A program made the position numbers and the translations under genes. From JBBIGV01 sp037447335 (GTDB lineage Bacteria > Bacteroidota > Ignavibacteria > Ignavibacteriales > Ignavibacteriaceae), in NCBI GenBank assembly GCA_037447335.1, contig JBBIGV010000001.1:62001-126000 (forward strand): a stretch of DNA of 64,000 nt. Direction: 5' to 3'. How positions within the stretch are numbered: position 1 is the first letter of the stretch; the number at the start of each line of letters is the position of its first letter. Below the pieces are notes generated by a model that was not told the DNA's origin, ran no database searches, and worked only from the letters and a program-made list of their open reading frames with translations. This document shows, in pieces, positions 44,750-53,191 of this stretch.

Positions 44750-45347
44750 ACAGAGAATAGTTCGTTATCTCGATGGTCAGATGAACCCGGATGAAGTCCG
44801 ACAGTTTGAATCTGACATTGAACAGTCCGAAGAACTACAGAATCTTTTGCGCAGGTATAAGAAAACATTTTTGCTTATTAACTCAGCCAAAGATATAAGT
44901 GTTGATGAAAGATATTTCAGCAATATTGCGGTTCAGACAAAACAGGCAATGCAGAGTACAATCAGGATTAAATCTTTCCCTGCATTTGCTTATGGTTTTT
45001 CGATAATATTAATTTTAACCGGCATATATTTCTTTATATTGAACAGACAGCCTGTTACACAGATCGTTCAGAAAGAGACTTTAATACAGGAACTAAATAA
45101 AACTCAGATTGACGAACTGTATAATTATTATTCTTCTTATTCGGATGAAATTACCTTTGAGCATGATTATAATGGAGAATTTGAAAGAATAATTGATGAT
45201 TTGATCATTTCCGAATTGAAAATCGGTGAGAAAGAGCTTGATCTGCTTATAGCTGAATTTATAAATGGAAGCAGCTCCTTTGCCGATTTAAGTGATACGG
45301 AAATTGATTTTGTGTTCGAAGAACTTTTACATACAAAATTTGATTAG
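44739..45347 (+). CDS. Membrane anti-sigma-factor-like protein
   Basis: A 202-residue protein with a cytoplasmic N-terminal helical part starting RIVRYLDGQMNPDEVRQFESDI (the L-D-G-x-L/M-x-x-x-E pattern of anti-sigma N-termini), one transmembrane segment near 87-107 (AYGFSIILILTGIYFFI) and an acidic periplasmic part. It has no zinc HxxxCxxC motif, so it is not a ZAS-type factor. Its overlap with the sigma gene is the main evidence for its role as the cognate inhibitor. Confidence 0.75.
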   Translation: MKNEQRIVRYLDGQMNPDEVRQFESDIEQSEELQNLLRRYKKTFLLINSAKDISVDERYFSNIAVQTKQAMQSTIRIKSFPAFAYGFSIILILTGIYFFILNRQPVTQIVQKETLIQELNKTQIDELYNYYSSYSDEITFEHDYNGEFERIIDDLIISELKIGEKELDLLIAEFINGSSSFADLSDTEIDFVFEELLHTKFD

Positions 45348-45354
45348 AGGAGTT

Positions 45355-45822
45355 ATGAAATTTTTTGTTGTTCTCAGCATTTTTGTTTTTGTTTTTGCTT
45401 CGGTTGAAGCTCAGACCCGAAAAGACAGGGACAGGTCTGGTTATAAGCGAATCGAGGAACTTGAGCGGATAAAACTTATCGAAGCGCTAAGCATGGATGA
45501 AGAAACCACCTTACGTTTTTTCGCAAGGCGAAATGAACACAGGGAAGAGATGCATAAACTTTACCAGCAATCTGATGAACTGCTGGAAACGATTGATGCA
45601 GTGCTTAAATCAGATTCGAAAAGTAAAGATGAAGCTGAATTAAAAAAACTTCTTGATCTTTATCTTTCTAATGAAAAGCGAAAGCAAGAAGAGAAAAGGA
45701 GTTTTCTGTTATCACTTCATGAAATATTAGCAACAGACCAGGTCCTCAGGTTTGTAATTTTTGAGAAAAAATTCCGCGAGGAGATGCGCCGCATCCTTTG
45801 GAAAGAGCGCCGAAAGCATTAA
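45355..45822 (+). CDS. Exported Spy-like helical protein
   Basis: A 155-residue exported protein starting at ATG 45355 after AGAGGAG; the frame is open upstream only inside the previous gene. The signal peptide ends near VEAQ (20). The mature part is helical and strongly charged, with LSMDEETTLRFFARRNEHREEM near 45 and ILATDQVLRFVIFEKKFREEM near 125, resembling the two L-T-x-x-Q repeats of periplasmic Spy/heavy-metal-sensor proteins. As the third gene of the sigma unit it may sense or buffer envelope stress. Confidence 0.65.
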   Translation: MKFFVVLSIFVFVFASVEAQTRKDRDRSGYKRIEELERIKLIEALSMDEETTLRFFARRNEHREEMHKLYQQSDELLETIDAVLKSDSKSKDEAELKKLLDLYLSNEKRKQEEKRSFLLSLHEILATDQVLRFVIFEKKFREEMRRILWKERRKH

Positions 45823-45911
45823 CGGCAGCTTTGGTAAGGAAAATTTACTTCAATCTTTTGTTATAGGGTTGATTTTATAATACTACACTCCTATTTTTGC
45901 CTTCGATTTTC

Positions 45912-45998
45912 GCGGAAGTGGTGAAATTGGTATACACGCTATCTTGAGGGGGTAGTGCCTTAATTGGCGTGCGGGTTCAAGTCCCGCCTTCCGCACCA
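45912..45998 (+). tRNA. tRNA-Leu (anticodon GAG)
   Basis: GCGGAAG pairs with CTTCCGC to form the acceptor stem, followed by A and an encoded CCA. The anticodon stem CTATC/GGTAG (one G-U pair) encloses TTGAGGG, giving anticodon GAG for codon CTC. The long variable arm and the GGTTCAAGTCC T-arm fit a type II tRNA-Leu. Confidence 0.95.
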
Positions 45999-46034
45999 AA
46001 TCCTATTCAAAAATAAAATATGAGGAAGATACTG

Positions 46035-46799
46035 ATGAAAAAATCTGCAATCTTATCTTTAGTGCTTTTTGTGTTCTTTACTCTTTCAATTTCGGCTTTT
46101 GCTCAGGATATGAATCCTGAAGCTGGAAAACTATACAACGAAGGAAACAAATTTCTTAAAGAAGGAAATTACAAAGCCGCAATTGAAAACTACAACAAAG
46201 CACTTAAGATAAATCCCGACCACCGTATTTATTATCAGAAGAGCATTGCGCTTAAGAATGCAGGTAACCTTGAAGAATCCAAAAATGCGCTTGAAGAATG
46301 CATTAAAAAGAAACCTGATTTCGAAGCTGCTTATAATGCACTTGGCGGTGTTTATTTCTCTATGGGTAACTTCGAAAAAGCCGTTACGAATTTTGAGAAA
46401 GTACTTGAAATATCAAAAAATAATAGCATCAAGAACAGAGTGAAAAAGAATCTTTCACTTGCATATGCACGTATGGGAAATTCAGCGCTTACAGATGGGA
46501 ACCCTAACCGCGCAATAGAGTATTTCACAAAGTCTGTTGAAACCAATAATTACGATGCGGCATATCTGTCGCTTGCAAAACTTTATTCCGAGTTAGGTGA
46601 ATGGGATAAATCAATTGCTGCCTCTGAAAATGCACTCAAATACAGGGCATCCATCAGCAAAGGAGGTCCGCATTATTATATGGGTATCAGTTACAAAGGA
46701 AAAGGCGATCTTGCCAAAGCAAAACAGTTTTTTACAGAAGCTAAGGCTGATGCTACGTATAAAAGAACTGCTGAGTATGAATTATCATTGTTAAATTAA
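46035..46799 (+). CDS. Exported TPR protein
   Basis: A 254-residue protein with a signal peptide (about 1-24, ending AFAQ) and six TPR units from about 30 to 245 (for example EGNKFLKEGNYKAAIENYNK and GGVYFSMGNFEKAVTNFEKV). ATG 46035 is preferred over 46020 because AGGAAG lies seven bases before it and the signal peptide then has a normal n-region. The role is probably as a periplasmic scaffold. A clear terminator follows at 46831. Confidence 0.8.
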   Translation: MKKSAILSLVLFVFFTLSISAFAQDMNPEAGKLYNEGNKFLKEGNYKAAIENYNKALKINPDHRIYYQKSIALKNAGNLEESKNALEECIKKKPDFEAAYNALGGVYFSMGNFEKAVTNFEKVLEISKNNSIKNRVKKNLSLAYARMGNSALTDGNPNRAIEYFTKSVETNNYDAAYLSLAKLYSELGEWDKSIAASENALKYRASISKGGPHYYMGISYKGKGDLAKAKQFFTEAKADATYKRTAEYELSLLN

Positions 46800-46830
46800 T
46801 TTTTAAAAAGTAACTCTTTTCTATTACCTT

Positions 46831-46858
46831 ACCCCTGTTTACAGCAGGGGTTTTTTTA
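46831..46858 (+). terminator. Rho-independent terminator after TPR gene
   Basis: CCCCTG (46832-46837) pairs with CAGGGG (46845-46850) around a short loop and is followed by seven T. It lies 32 bases after the TPR stop codon and just before the AhpD-like gene. Confidence 0.85.
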
Positions 46859-46865
46859 TTATGAT

Positions 46866-47522
46866 ATGACCAAAAACGAACTTAAAAACTTTCTGGAGTC
46901 TTATAAACCTGATAAAGTTGAACTTCTTGCATTACTTAGTTCATCTGCGGTTGCGAGAAAATATGGAAAGATGAAGGTTATTCTTTCACATCTGAAATTT
47001 CGCAATATCTGTAGCGATAGTATTTATGAAGCATTACTTCAGACTTATTTATTTGCTGGTTATCCTTCAGCTCTGATTTCCTTCAAACTTTTTAGTGAGT
47101 TTTTTAAATCCCCTGATAAAATAGCAGAACAATTTAACCCGACATTATTCTTTCAACGTGGTGAAAAAAAATGCAAAAGCATTTACGGGGATAAATTTGA
47201 AAAACTTATAAAAAATGTAAATGCGGTTTCACCCGAACTTGCTGATTGGCTGATTAGAGAAGGCTACGGAAAAGTATTAGGTCGAAACTTTTTATCACTC
47301 AGAGATCGTGAATGTTGTATAGTGGCAATCCTTACTACATTGCGGTTTGAAGACCAGCTCTACTCTCACATAAATGGTGCAGCACGATTAAAGGTGGACA
47401 CAAAAACAATTAAAAGAATATTTCATCTTTGCGGTTTGATTACATCAGATGCAACTGAAGAATTCGGTTTGAAGATTTTAGAGAAATATTTAACCTCAAA
47501 GAATTCCGGTCGCGATTTATAA
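46866..47522 (+). CDS. AhpD/carboxymuconolactone decarboxylase-like protein
   Basis: A 218-residue protein. An N-terminal helical part (1-110; LLALLSSSAVARKYGKMKVIL, LLQTYLFAGYPSALISFKLF) and a C-terminal part (about 125-205; LSLRDRECCIVAILTTL, QLYSHINGAARLKVD) both resemble the six-helix AhpD/CMD fold, so the protein is probably a tandem of two such domains. The paired redox CxxC of AhpD is absent; there is only a CC pair near 158. The activity is unknown. Confidence 0.65.
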   Translation: MTKNELKNFLESYKPDKVELLALLSSSAVARKYGKMKVILSHLKFRNICSDSIYEALLQTYLFAGYPSALISFKLFSEFFKSPDKIAEQFNPTLFFQRGEKKCKSIYGDKFEKLIKNVNAVSPELADWLIREGYGKVLGRNFLSLRDRECCIVAILTTLRFEDQLYSHINGAARLKVDTKTIKRIFHLCGLITSDATEEFGLKILEKYLTSKNSGRDL

Positions 47523-47703
47523 TTATCTAATACTTCTCTTTAAGTGAAGTTTGATATTTGATTATTGGGCTTGACTTTATGAAGGTGTGCAAGGTATATT
47601 TAGCCGTAAAAAAATTTTACTGATGTAAGTGAAATATTTAAACGATTCATCCCGCATTGCGATTCTTGCCATTAACTATTCTCCTCTGTTTTGAGGTGTG
47701 AAA

Positions 47704-48564
47704 ATGAATTTTACTCATTTCGATATTATTCCACTTGTAATATTATCAATGGTTGCCGGCAGTAATCTATTAATCAATTTCATTACGGCAATAATCTTTT
47801 CGGCGATAATCTCATTAGTTTCTATTCGTCTGAAATTTCTAAACAGGAGCGGCGCAGTTGCAGTATTTATTCTCGCCATTCTTATATTCACTTTCGGAGG
47901 ATGGAAATGGACAATACCGATATTAACATTTTTTATTGTGTCAAGTCTCCTATCAAAGTTCTCAGAAAAAAAGAACAAGGAAAAAGAAACTTATATTGAT
48001 AAGAAAAGTGAAAGGGACTACTTTCAGGTTATCGCCAATGGCGGTATTGCAGGTATCCTGGTGGTTATTTATTACATTACACAATCGGAACTTTTGTATT
48101 TAATTTACGTCTCGTCTTTGTCTGCTGTTTGTGCTGATACCTTGTCAACAGAAATAGGAACTATGAGGAAAACAAAAACAGTAAATATTTTAACTTTTAA
48201 ACCTGCTGCACAGGGTATTTCGGGCGGCATTTCTTTCCCCGGATCTTTCGGAGGATTAGCCGGTTCGTTCATAATAGCTCTCACTTCGCTTAGCTGGATA
48301 TCAATCGATACCGTTTCTTTCTTTCTTATAATTGTCATTTCCGGTTTACTTGGTAATTTAACCGACAGCTTTCTAGGCGCTGCAATACAGGGTAAATATA
48401 AATGCACCGTTTGCAGCAAATCTGTTGAACAATCAATGCACTGCAGTAAACCAACCGGACACACCGGCGGTCTAAAGTTCGTTAACAACGATGTTGTAAA
48501 TCTTACTACAAGTGCTGCCGGGGGAGCATTCGGTTACATCCTTTATGAAATAATTCAGAAATAA
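47704..48564 (+). CDS. DUF92 family integral membrane protein
   Basis: A 286-residue membrane protein with about seven hydrophobic segments. The DUF92 signatures are clear: FGGWKW near 62, SVCADTLSTEIG-type SAVCADTLSTEIG near 144, GGISFPGSFGGLAGS near 178 and GNLTDSFLGAA near 223. The plant homologue VTE6 is a phytyl-phosphate kinase, so a prenyl-phosphate kinase activity is possible here. A GTG at 47698 also fits, but ATG 47704 is spaced seven bases from GAGG. It abuts the large TPR gene. Confidence 0.88.
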   Translation: MNFTHFDIIPLVILSMVAGSNLLINFITAIIFSAIISLVSIRLKFLNRSGAVAVFILAILIFTFGGWKWTIPILTFFIVSSLLSKFSEKKNKEKETYIDKKSERDYFQVIANGGIAGILVVIYYITQSELLYLIYVSSLSAVCADTLSTEIGTMRKTKTVNILTFKPAAQGISGGISFPGSFGGLAGSFIIALTSLSWISIDTVSFFLIIVISGLLGNLTDSFLGAAIQGKYKCTVCSKSVEQSMHCSKPTGHTGGLKFVNNDVVNLTTSAAGGAFGYILYEIIQK

Positions 48565-48565
48565 T

Positions 48566-51535
48566 ATGAAGATAAGAATCGCTTTAGTAATTCTAATAGG
48601 CTCCGTTACTGCTTTTTCGCAGGCAGTTTCAGATCGTTATTACCATGCAATGAATGCATTTAATACCGGCAGATATGTTGAATCGGCTCGCTTGTTCGAT
48701 GAGTTTTTTACCAATTATGAAATGCATGATGAATTGTATGCTTCGGCAAAATATTATTATTCGGAAGCGTTAATAAAAATAAATAAGAATGATCAGGCTG
48801 CAGTTGGTTACGAGTATCTTGTAAATAATTTTAAATGGACTAACTACCGTGATAAATCTCTATACAAGCTCGGTCTGATTTACTACCAGGATAAGCTGTA
48901 TGAAAAAAGCAGAGAACGATTTCGCACCTTGCTCGAAGAGCACCCGAACAGCGAACATGCAGGCTCTGCGCTCTACTGGATTGGCGAATCTTTTGCAGAA
49001 GAAAACAGGCTGGAAGATGCAATTCAATTTCTTCAGGAAGCAGTTGATAAAGGCAGGGACAACAGGTACATAGATTATTCACTTTTCACTTTAGCTTCTA
49101 TTTATGAACGAATAGGCGATTATGAAAGCGCCGTTAAGTATTATGATGAACTTCTGTCATTTCATCGCAGCAGCCCGTTAGCTGTTTCTGCGCAGATAAG
49201 AATTGGTATCTGCTATTTTAATCTCAAAGATTATCATTCCTCCATACTTGAGCTCAACAATCCGTTACTGTCGGATCTGCCGCTCAATCTGTATTCTGAA
49301 AGTCTTTACCTGCTTGCCAACTCTTATTACCGTGTGCAGGATTACAGGAATGCAGAAAAGACGTATCTTGAGATAATTCAAAACTTTCCTGCATCAGAGG
49401 TTATCCGGGATGTGCAATATGGGCTTGCGTGGACATACTTCCAGCAAGGTAAATATCAGGATGCCCATAAGTTGTTCCATTTTCTCTCCACCGGAAGGGA
49501 TGAGCTTGCCGAAAAGTCCTTCTATTGGAAAGCAGAATCAAAACGTTATGCCGGGCAGGAGGCAGAGGCTTTTAATCTTTATAAAGAATTTATTGAAAAA
49601 TTTCCGCGCAGCCCGCTCGTCCAGGGTGTTCAATACCAGATGGGTGTTCTTTATTTCAACAGCAGGCAGCTCGATTTGTCCGAGAGATACCTGCTTGCAT
49701 CTACCTCATCAACTGATCCTCTTGTAAGGGCGCGGGCTTTTACAATGCTGGGTGATCTTGAATTGAATAAAAAGCAATTTATCTCTGCCAGAAATAAATT
49801 TGAAACTGCAGTTAACATTCCAATTGCTGATGATGATGTCAGAAACCGCGCAATGCTCGGACTGGGTGTTGCTCTATACTATATGAATCAGTATAACGAA
49901 GCCATTGAAGCTCTTACGGACATTGATATACGCGATAAAAATTTTGAGCGCGACAGGGTGAACTTTTTCCTTGCCGAGAATTATTTTGCTGCCGGTAATT
50001 TCAAAGAAGCAATTGCCCGTTTCAGTAATGTTGATCCGAAAAATAAAGAGTTTGGAAATCTTTCGCTTTATGGAAAAGCGTACAGTTATTTCAATTCGGG
50101 TGATTATGAGAATGCAGCATATCAGTTTCTTGAGTTCACAAAACTTTTTCCGAATGACCCTAAAATTCTGGATGTCCGTTTAAGATTAGCAGACAGCTAT
50201 TACGGCAGCAGAAATTTTACTGCAGCAAGTAACATTTATAAGCAGCTTTTTGCTTCAGGCAGGACTGCAATAAATGATCCGTATGCACATTATCAGTATG
50301 CACAGGCTCTTTACAAAGCAGGCAATATTAATGAAGCCAGGAACGAATTCCGTACGATTTCTGAAAAATATCCGCGTTCAGAATATGCTGATGCTTCTCT
50401 TTTTACTGTTGGATGGATTTCGTTTCAGCAAAGCAGCTTTACGGACGCTATTATAAATTATAAAACAGTTCTCTCAACCTATCCGAACTCAGCTTTAGCG
50501 CCTATTGTTTATTATTCAATTGGTGATTCCTACTTTAACCTTGCCCGGTATGATTCTGCCATTGCGTATTACCAAATAGTAATGCTGAACTATCCCAACT
50601 CTAATTATGTTTTCGATGCAGTCAACGGTTTGCAATACAGCTACGTTGCTATGGGGCAGCCCGAACGTGCGATTGCAACTATAGATGAATTCATATCGCG
50701 AAACCCGGCGTTAAATTTTTCAGACCAGATATTCTTCAAAAAAGGAGAAATATATTACAGCATCCGTAATTATGAAAAAGCTAAAATAAGTTATAAAGAA
50801 TTTGTTGCGAATTACCCAAGAAGCAAATTTGTTCCCGATGCGTACTACTGGATTGGAAAAAGTGCGCAAAACCAGGGGCAGTTTGAAGAGGCAGTATTTA
50901 ATTTTTCACGTGTGTTTGAATCTTACACAAACAGTGAAGTGGCTGCTGCTGCTGTAATTGAGCTCGGAAATATTTATAATGTTCAGAAAAACTACACTGC
51001 CGCAATAAATATATATAAAAGTGCGCTGGATAAATTGCCTAAGTCAGTAAAAATTCCGGAAATACTTTTTATGAAAGGAATGACCCTGCTGGCAATGAAT
51101 GATATTCCGAATGCATACGAAGTTTTTGATGAGATTATAATGTATCATCGTACAACGATTTTTGCCCACCTGTCGAAGTTTGAAGTCGGTATGATTGAAT
51201 TGAGTTCCGGCAGATTCGATAACGCAGCTCAGTTGTTTAAAGATCTGGCAGAATCAAGAAGCGATGATCTCGGTGCAAAGTCGCAGTATTACCTTGGCGT
51301 AACATACTTTGATCAGCGTCGTTTCACAGATGCGATAACGGCTTTGGTAAGGGTGAGAACTATCTTTTCAACTTATGATCAATGGCTTGCAATGTCGTTC
51401 CTGAAACTCGGTGAATGTTACGTTGAACTGAAGGATATCGAAAAAGCCAAAGAGATGTACAGGATAGTTCTAACTAAACATGGCGGGGATGAATTTGGAA
51501 AAGAAGCACAAAACAGACTCAGGATGCTAAGATGA
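48566..51535 (+). CDS. Large exported TPR-repeat protein
   Basis: A 989-residue exported protein: signal peptide to about 19 (TAFSQA), then TPR/YbgF-type repeats to the end, about 25 units of roughly 36 residues such as YYWIGKSAQNQGQFEEAVF and YAQALYKAGNINEAR. There is no other domain. Similar long periplasmic TPR proteins in Bacteroidota sit by Exb/Ton genes. It overlaps the barrel gene by four bases (ATGA). It is likely a periplasmic scaffold linking the outer-membrane barrel to the energised inner-membrane complex; this is inference from order. Confidence 0.8.
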   Translation: MKIRIALVILIGSVTAFSQAVSDRYYHAMNAFNTGRYVESARLFDEFFTNYEMHDELYASAKYYYSEALIKINKNDQAAVGYEYLVNNFKWTNYRDKSLYKLGLIYYQDKLYEKSRERFRTLLEEHPNSEHAGSALYWIGESFAEENRLEDAIQFLQEAVDKGRDNRYIDYSLFTLASIYERIGDYESAVKYYDELLSFHRSSPLAVSAQIRIGICYFNLKDYHSSILELNNPLLSDLPLNLYSESLYLLANSYYRVQDYRNAEKTYLEIIQNFPASEVIRDVQYGLAWTYFQQGKYQDAHKLFHFLSTGRDELAEKSFYWKAESKRYAGQEAEAFNLYKEFIEKFPRSPLVQGVQYQMGVLYFNSRQLDLSERYLLASTSSTDPLVRARAFTMLGDLELNKKQFISARNKFETAVNIPIADDDVRNRAMLGLGVALYYMNQYNEAIEALTDIDIRDKNFERDRVNFFLAENYFAAGNFKEAIARFSNVDPKNKEFGNLSLYGKAYSYFNSGDYENAAYQFLEFTKLFPNDPKILDVRLRLADSYYGSRNFTAASNIYKQLFASGRTAINDPYAHYQYAQALYKAGNINEARNEFRTISEKYPRSEYADASLFTVGWISFQQSSFTDAIINYKTVLSTYPNSALAPIVYYSIGDSYFNLARYDSAIAYYQIVMLNYPNSNYVFDAVNGLQYSYVAMGQPERAIATIDEFISRNPALNFSDQIFFKKGEIYYSIRNYEKAKISYKEFVANYPRSKFVPDAYYWIGKSAQNQGQFEEAVFNFSRVFESYTNSEVAAAAVIELGNIYNVQKNYTAAINIYKSALDKLPKSVKIPEILFMKGMTLLAMNDIPNAYEVFDEIIMYHRTTIFAHLSKFEVGMIELSSGRFDNAAQLFKDLAESRSDDLGAKSQYYLGVTYFDQRRFTDAITALVRVRTIFSTYDQWLAMSFLKLGECYVELKDIEKAKEMYRIVLTKHGGDEFGKEAQNRLRMLR

Positions 51536-53127
51536 TCATTAAACTTTTAATTTTATTCCTAATATTTACAGTTGGCTTATCAGCACAGGAAGATTCACGT
51601 GTTAATCCAAGCGTTGAGCTGCCGGATTTTGTGATTACCGGCAGGGATGTGATCAGTGTTCAGAAAGTGAAAAAGAAGAGCCCTGATTTTATTTCAACAA
51701 TAACAGAAAAATTTTTAAAACCGGCTTTCTCACCTGAAGAACTTGAAATGAAAGACCTCTCAAATCCTCTTAAAAAAGAGCAAAGCATTTTTGATTCCGT
51801 TGCATTTGCAGTTGGACATCTTGATATTGGTGCTGGACTTTATCTGCTACCCGGTGCAAATCTGAATTATGTACTTCCATTCGACGGTGGATTGCTGGAA
51901 GGAACCTTTACAGGCGAAAACAGAAGAGCACACGTAGATTACAGCAACAGGTATTCAATCGGAGGTGGTGCAAACCTTATCTATAACATAGCTAACAAAA
52001 AAGAATTTCTTGGCGGCACAAGATTAAAAGCAAATGCATTCCTCGGTACTTCATCATTTAATTTATACGGATCTGATAACCCGTCTCAGAAAAGAATTCT
52101 TAATCATGGAGATTTCGGTTTCAGCTTTGACAATCTGCTAAGCAGCAGGTTCAACATAGGCTTTAATATTAATGATGAATATACCGCAATTCCTGATGAA
52201 AACTTTTCCGAACACCTGGTTAAGTTCAGCGGATTTACAAAATTGTCGTTCCCTAATTTCTTTATAGGGGCTAATGCTGATTACAGAAGGCAGTACGTTA
52301 CAACCAACTTAGCTTCTGACAAAATATTCGATTACTTCTTTACCAGACCAATGTTTGGAATTATGGTTTCAGACATTTTCAAAGCAGCTTTCGGATTTAC
52401 ATATTCAAAATCAGTCAGCAAGGATTTCTTTGCACCTTATGCAGCCGCTGCAGTTAAACTCGATAAAAACCTCACGCTCTTTGGTGAATATGCACCGGTC
52501 GGAGAGTTTTTTAATAATGGCTGGTTCATGAGACAGAACGACTATTTTAACCTTGATGCTTCATTGAATTTTTTCACTGAAAAAAATACTGTTATAAACG
52601 CTTCAATCAAGTATGAATTTGATAAATATTTTCTGATAGACGGCGGATTCATGATTTACAACGCAGATAACCATCCGTACTTTACACCCTCAACAGTATC
52701 CGGTAAATTTAATGCTGCTGCAACAGTAGTTGATTATCTGCGCGGTTACCTCAATGCACTTTTTCATACAGGTCCGTTTGGATATTTTTATGGTACGGCT
52801 GAGTTTATTGACATGAAAGATTCTTCGGGTGCTCATATTCCTTATTCACCAAAGATGAGAAGCTCAATAACTTATGGTTACCCATTCCAGTCTGGATTTA
52901 CTGTTGAAACAAAGTTACTGTTTAATTCAGAATCTTATACCGATATTTCCAATACTGAAAAGATTGATCCCTATATTGACCTTACATTGAAGCTCTATTA
53001 TGAGCTTAATCAGAATTTTACGTTAAGTCTAGAACTCAACAATATTTTAAGCCGGAACAATTATATTTGGTATGGTTATAAAGAAACACCATTTTCAGTT
53101 ACCGGCGGATTTAATTTAAGATGGTGA
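51532..53127 (+). CDS. Outer-membrane beta-barrel protein, TonB-receptor-like
   Basis: A 531-residue exported protein: signal peptide to about 18 (GLSAQ), a short N-terminal segment with ELPDFVITGRDVIS near 27, which resembles the entry of a TonB-receptor plug, then about 400 residues of alternating beta strands with aromatic girdle residues, ending in TGGFNLRW with a terminal Trp. A full plug domain is missing. It overlaps the TPR gene by four bases. The cargo or function is unknown. Confidence 0.7.
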   Translation: MIIKLLILFLIFTVGLSAQEDSRVNPSVELPDFVITGRDVISVQKVKKKSPDFISTITEKFLKPAFSPEELEMKDLSNPLKKEQSIFDSVAFAVGHLDIGAGLYLLPGANLNYVLPFDGGLLEGTFTGENRRAHVDYSNRYSIGGGANLIYNIANKKEFLGGTRLKANAFLGTSSFNLYGSDNPSQKRILNHGDFGFSFDNLLSSRFNIGFNINDEYTAIPDENFSEHLVKFSGFTKLSFPNFFIGANADYRRQYVTTNLASDKIFDYFFTRPMFGIMVSDIFKAAFGFTYSKSVSKDFFAPYAAAAVKLDKNLTLFGEYAPVGEFFNNGWFMRQNDYFNLDASLNFFTEKNTVINASIKYEFDKYFLIDGGFMIYNADNHPYFTPSTVSGKFNAAATVVDYLRGYLNALFHTGPFGYFYGTAEFIDMKDSSGAHIPYSPKMRSSITYGYPFQSGFTVETKLLFNSESYTDISNTEKIDPYIDLTLKLYYELNQNFTLSLELNNILSRNNYIWYGYKETPFSVTGGFNLRW

Positions 53128-53191
53128 CCAAGCATACGAAATGAAGTCGGAGTTTTTTTATTTTCAAAAATAGTGAACCAGGATTAAGTGT

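Noticed and set aside
48105..48488. 127-codon minus-strand frame inside the DUF92 gene
   Set aside because: Shadow of a membrane protein with clear family blocks; no ribosome site.
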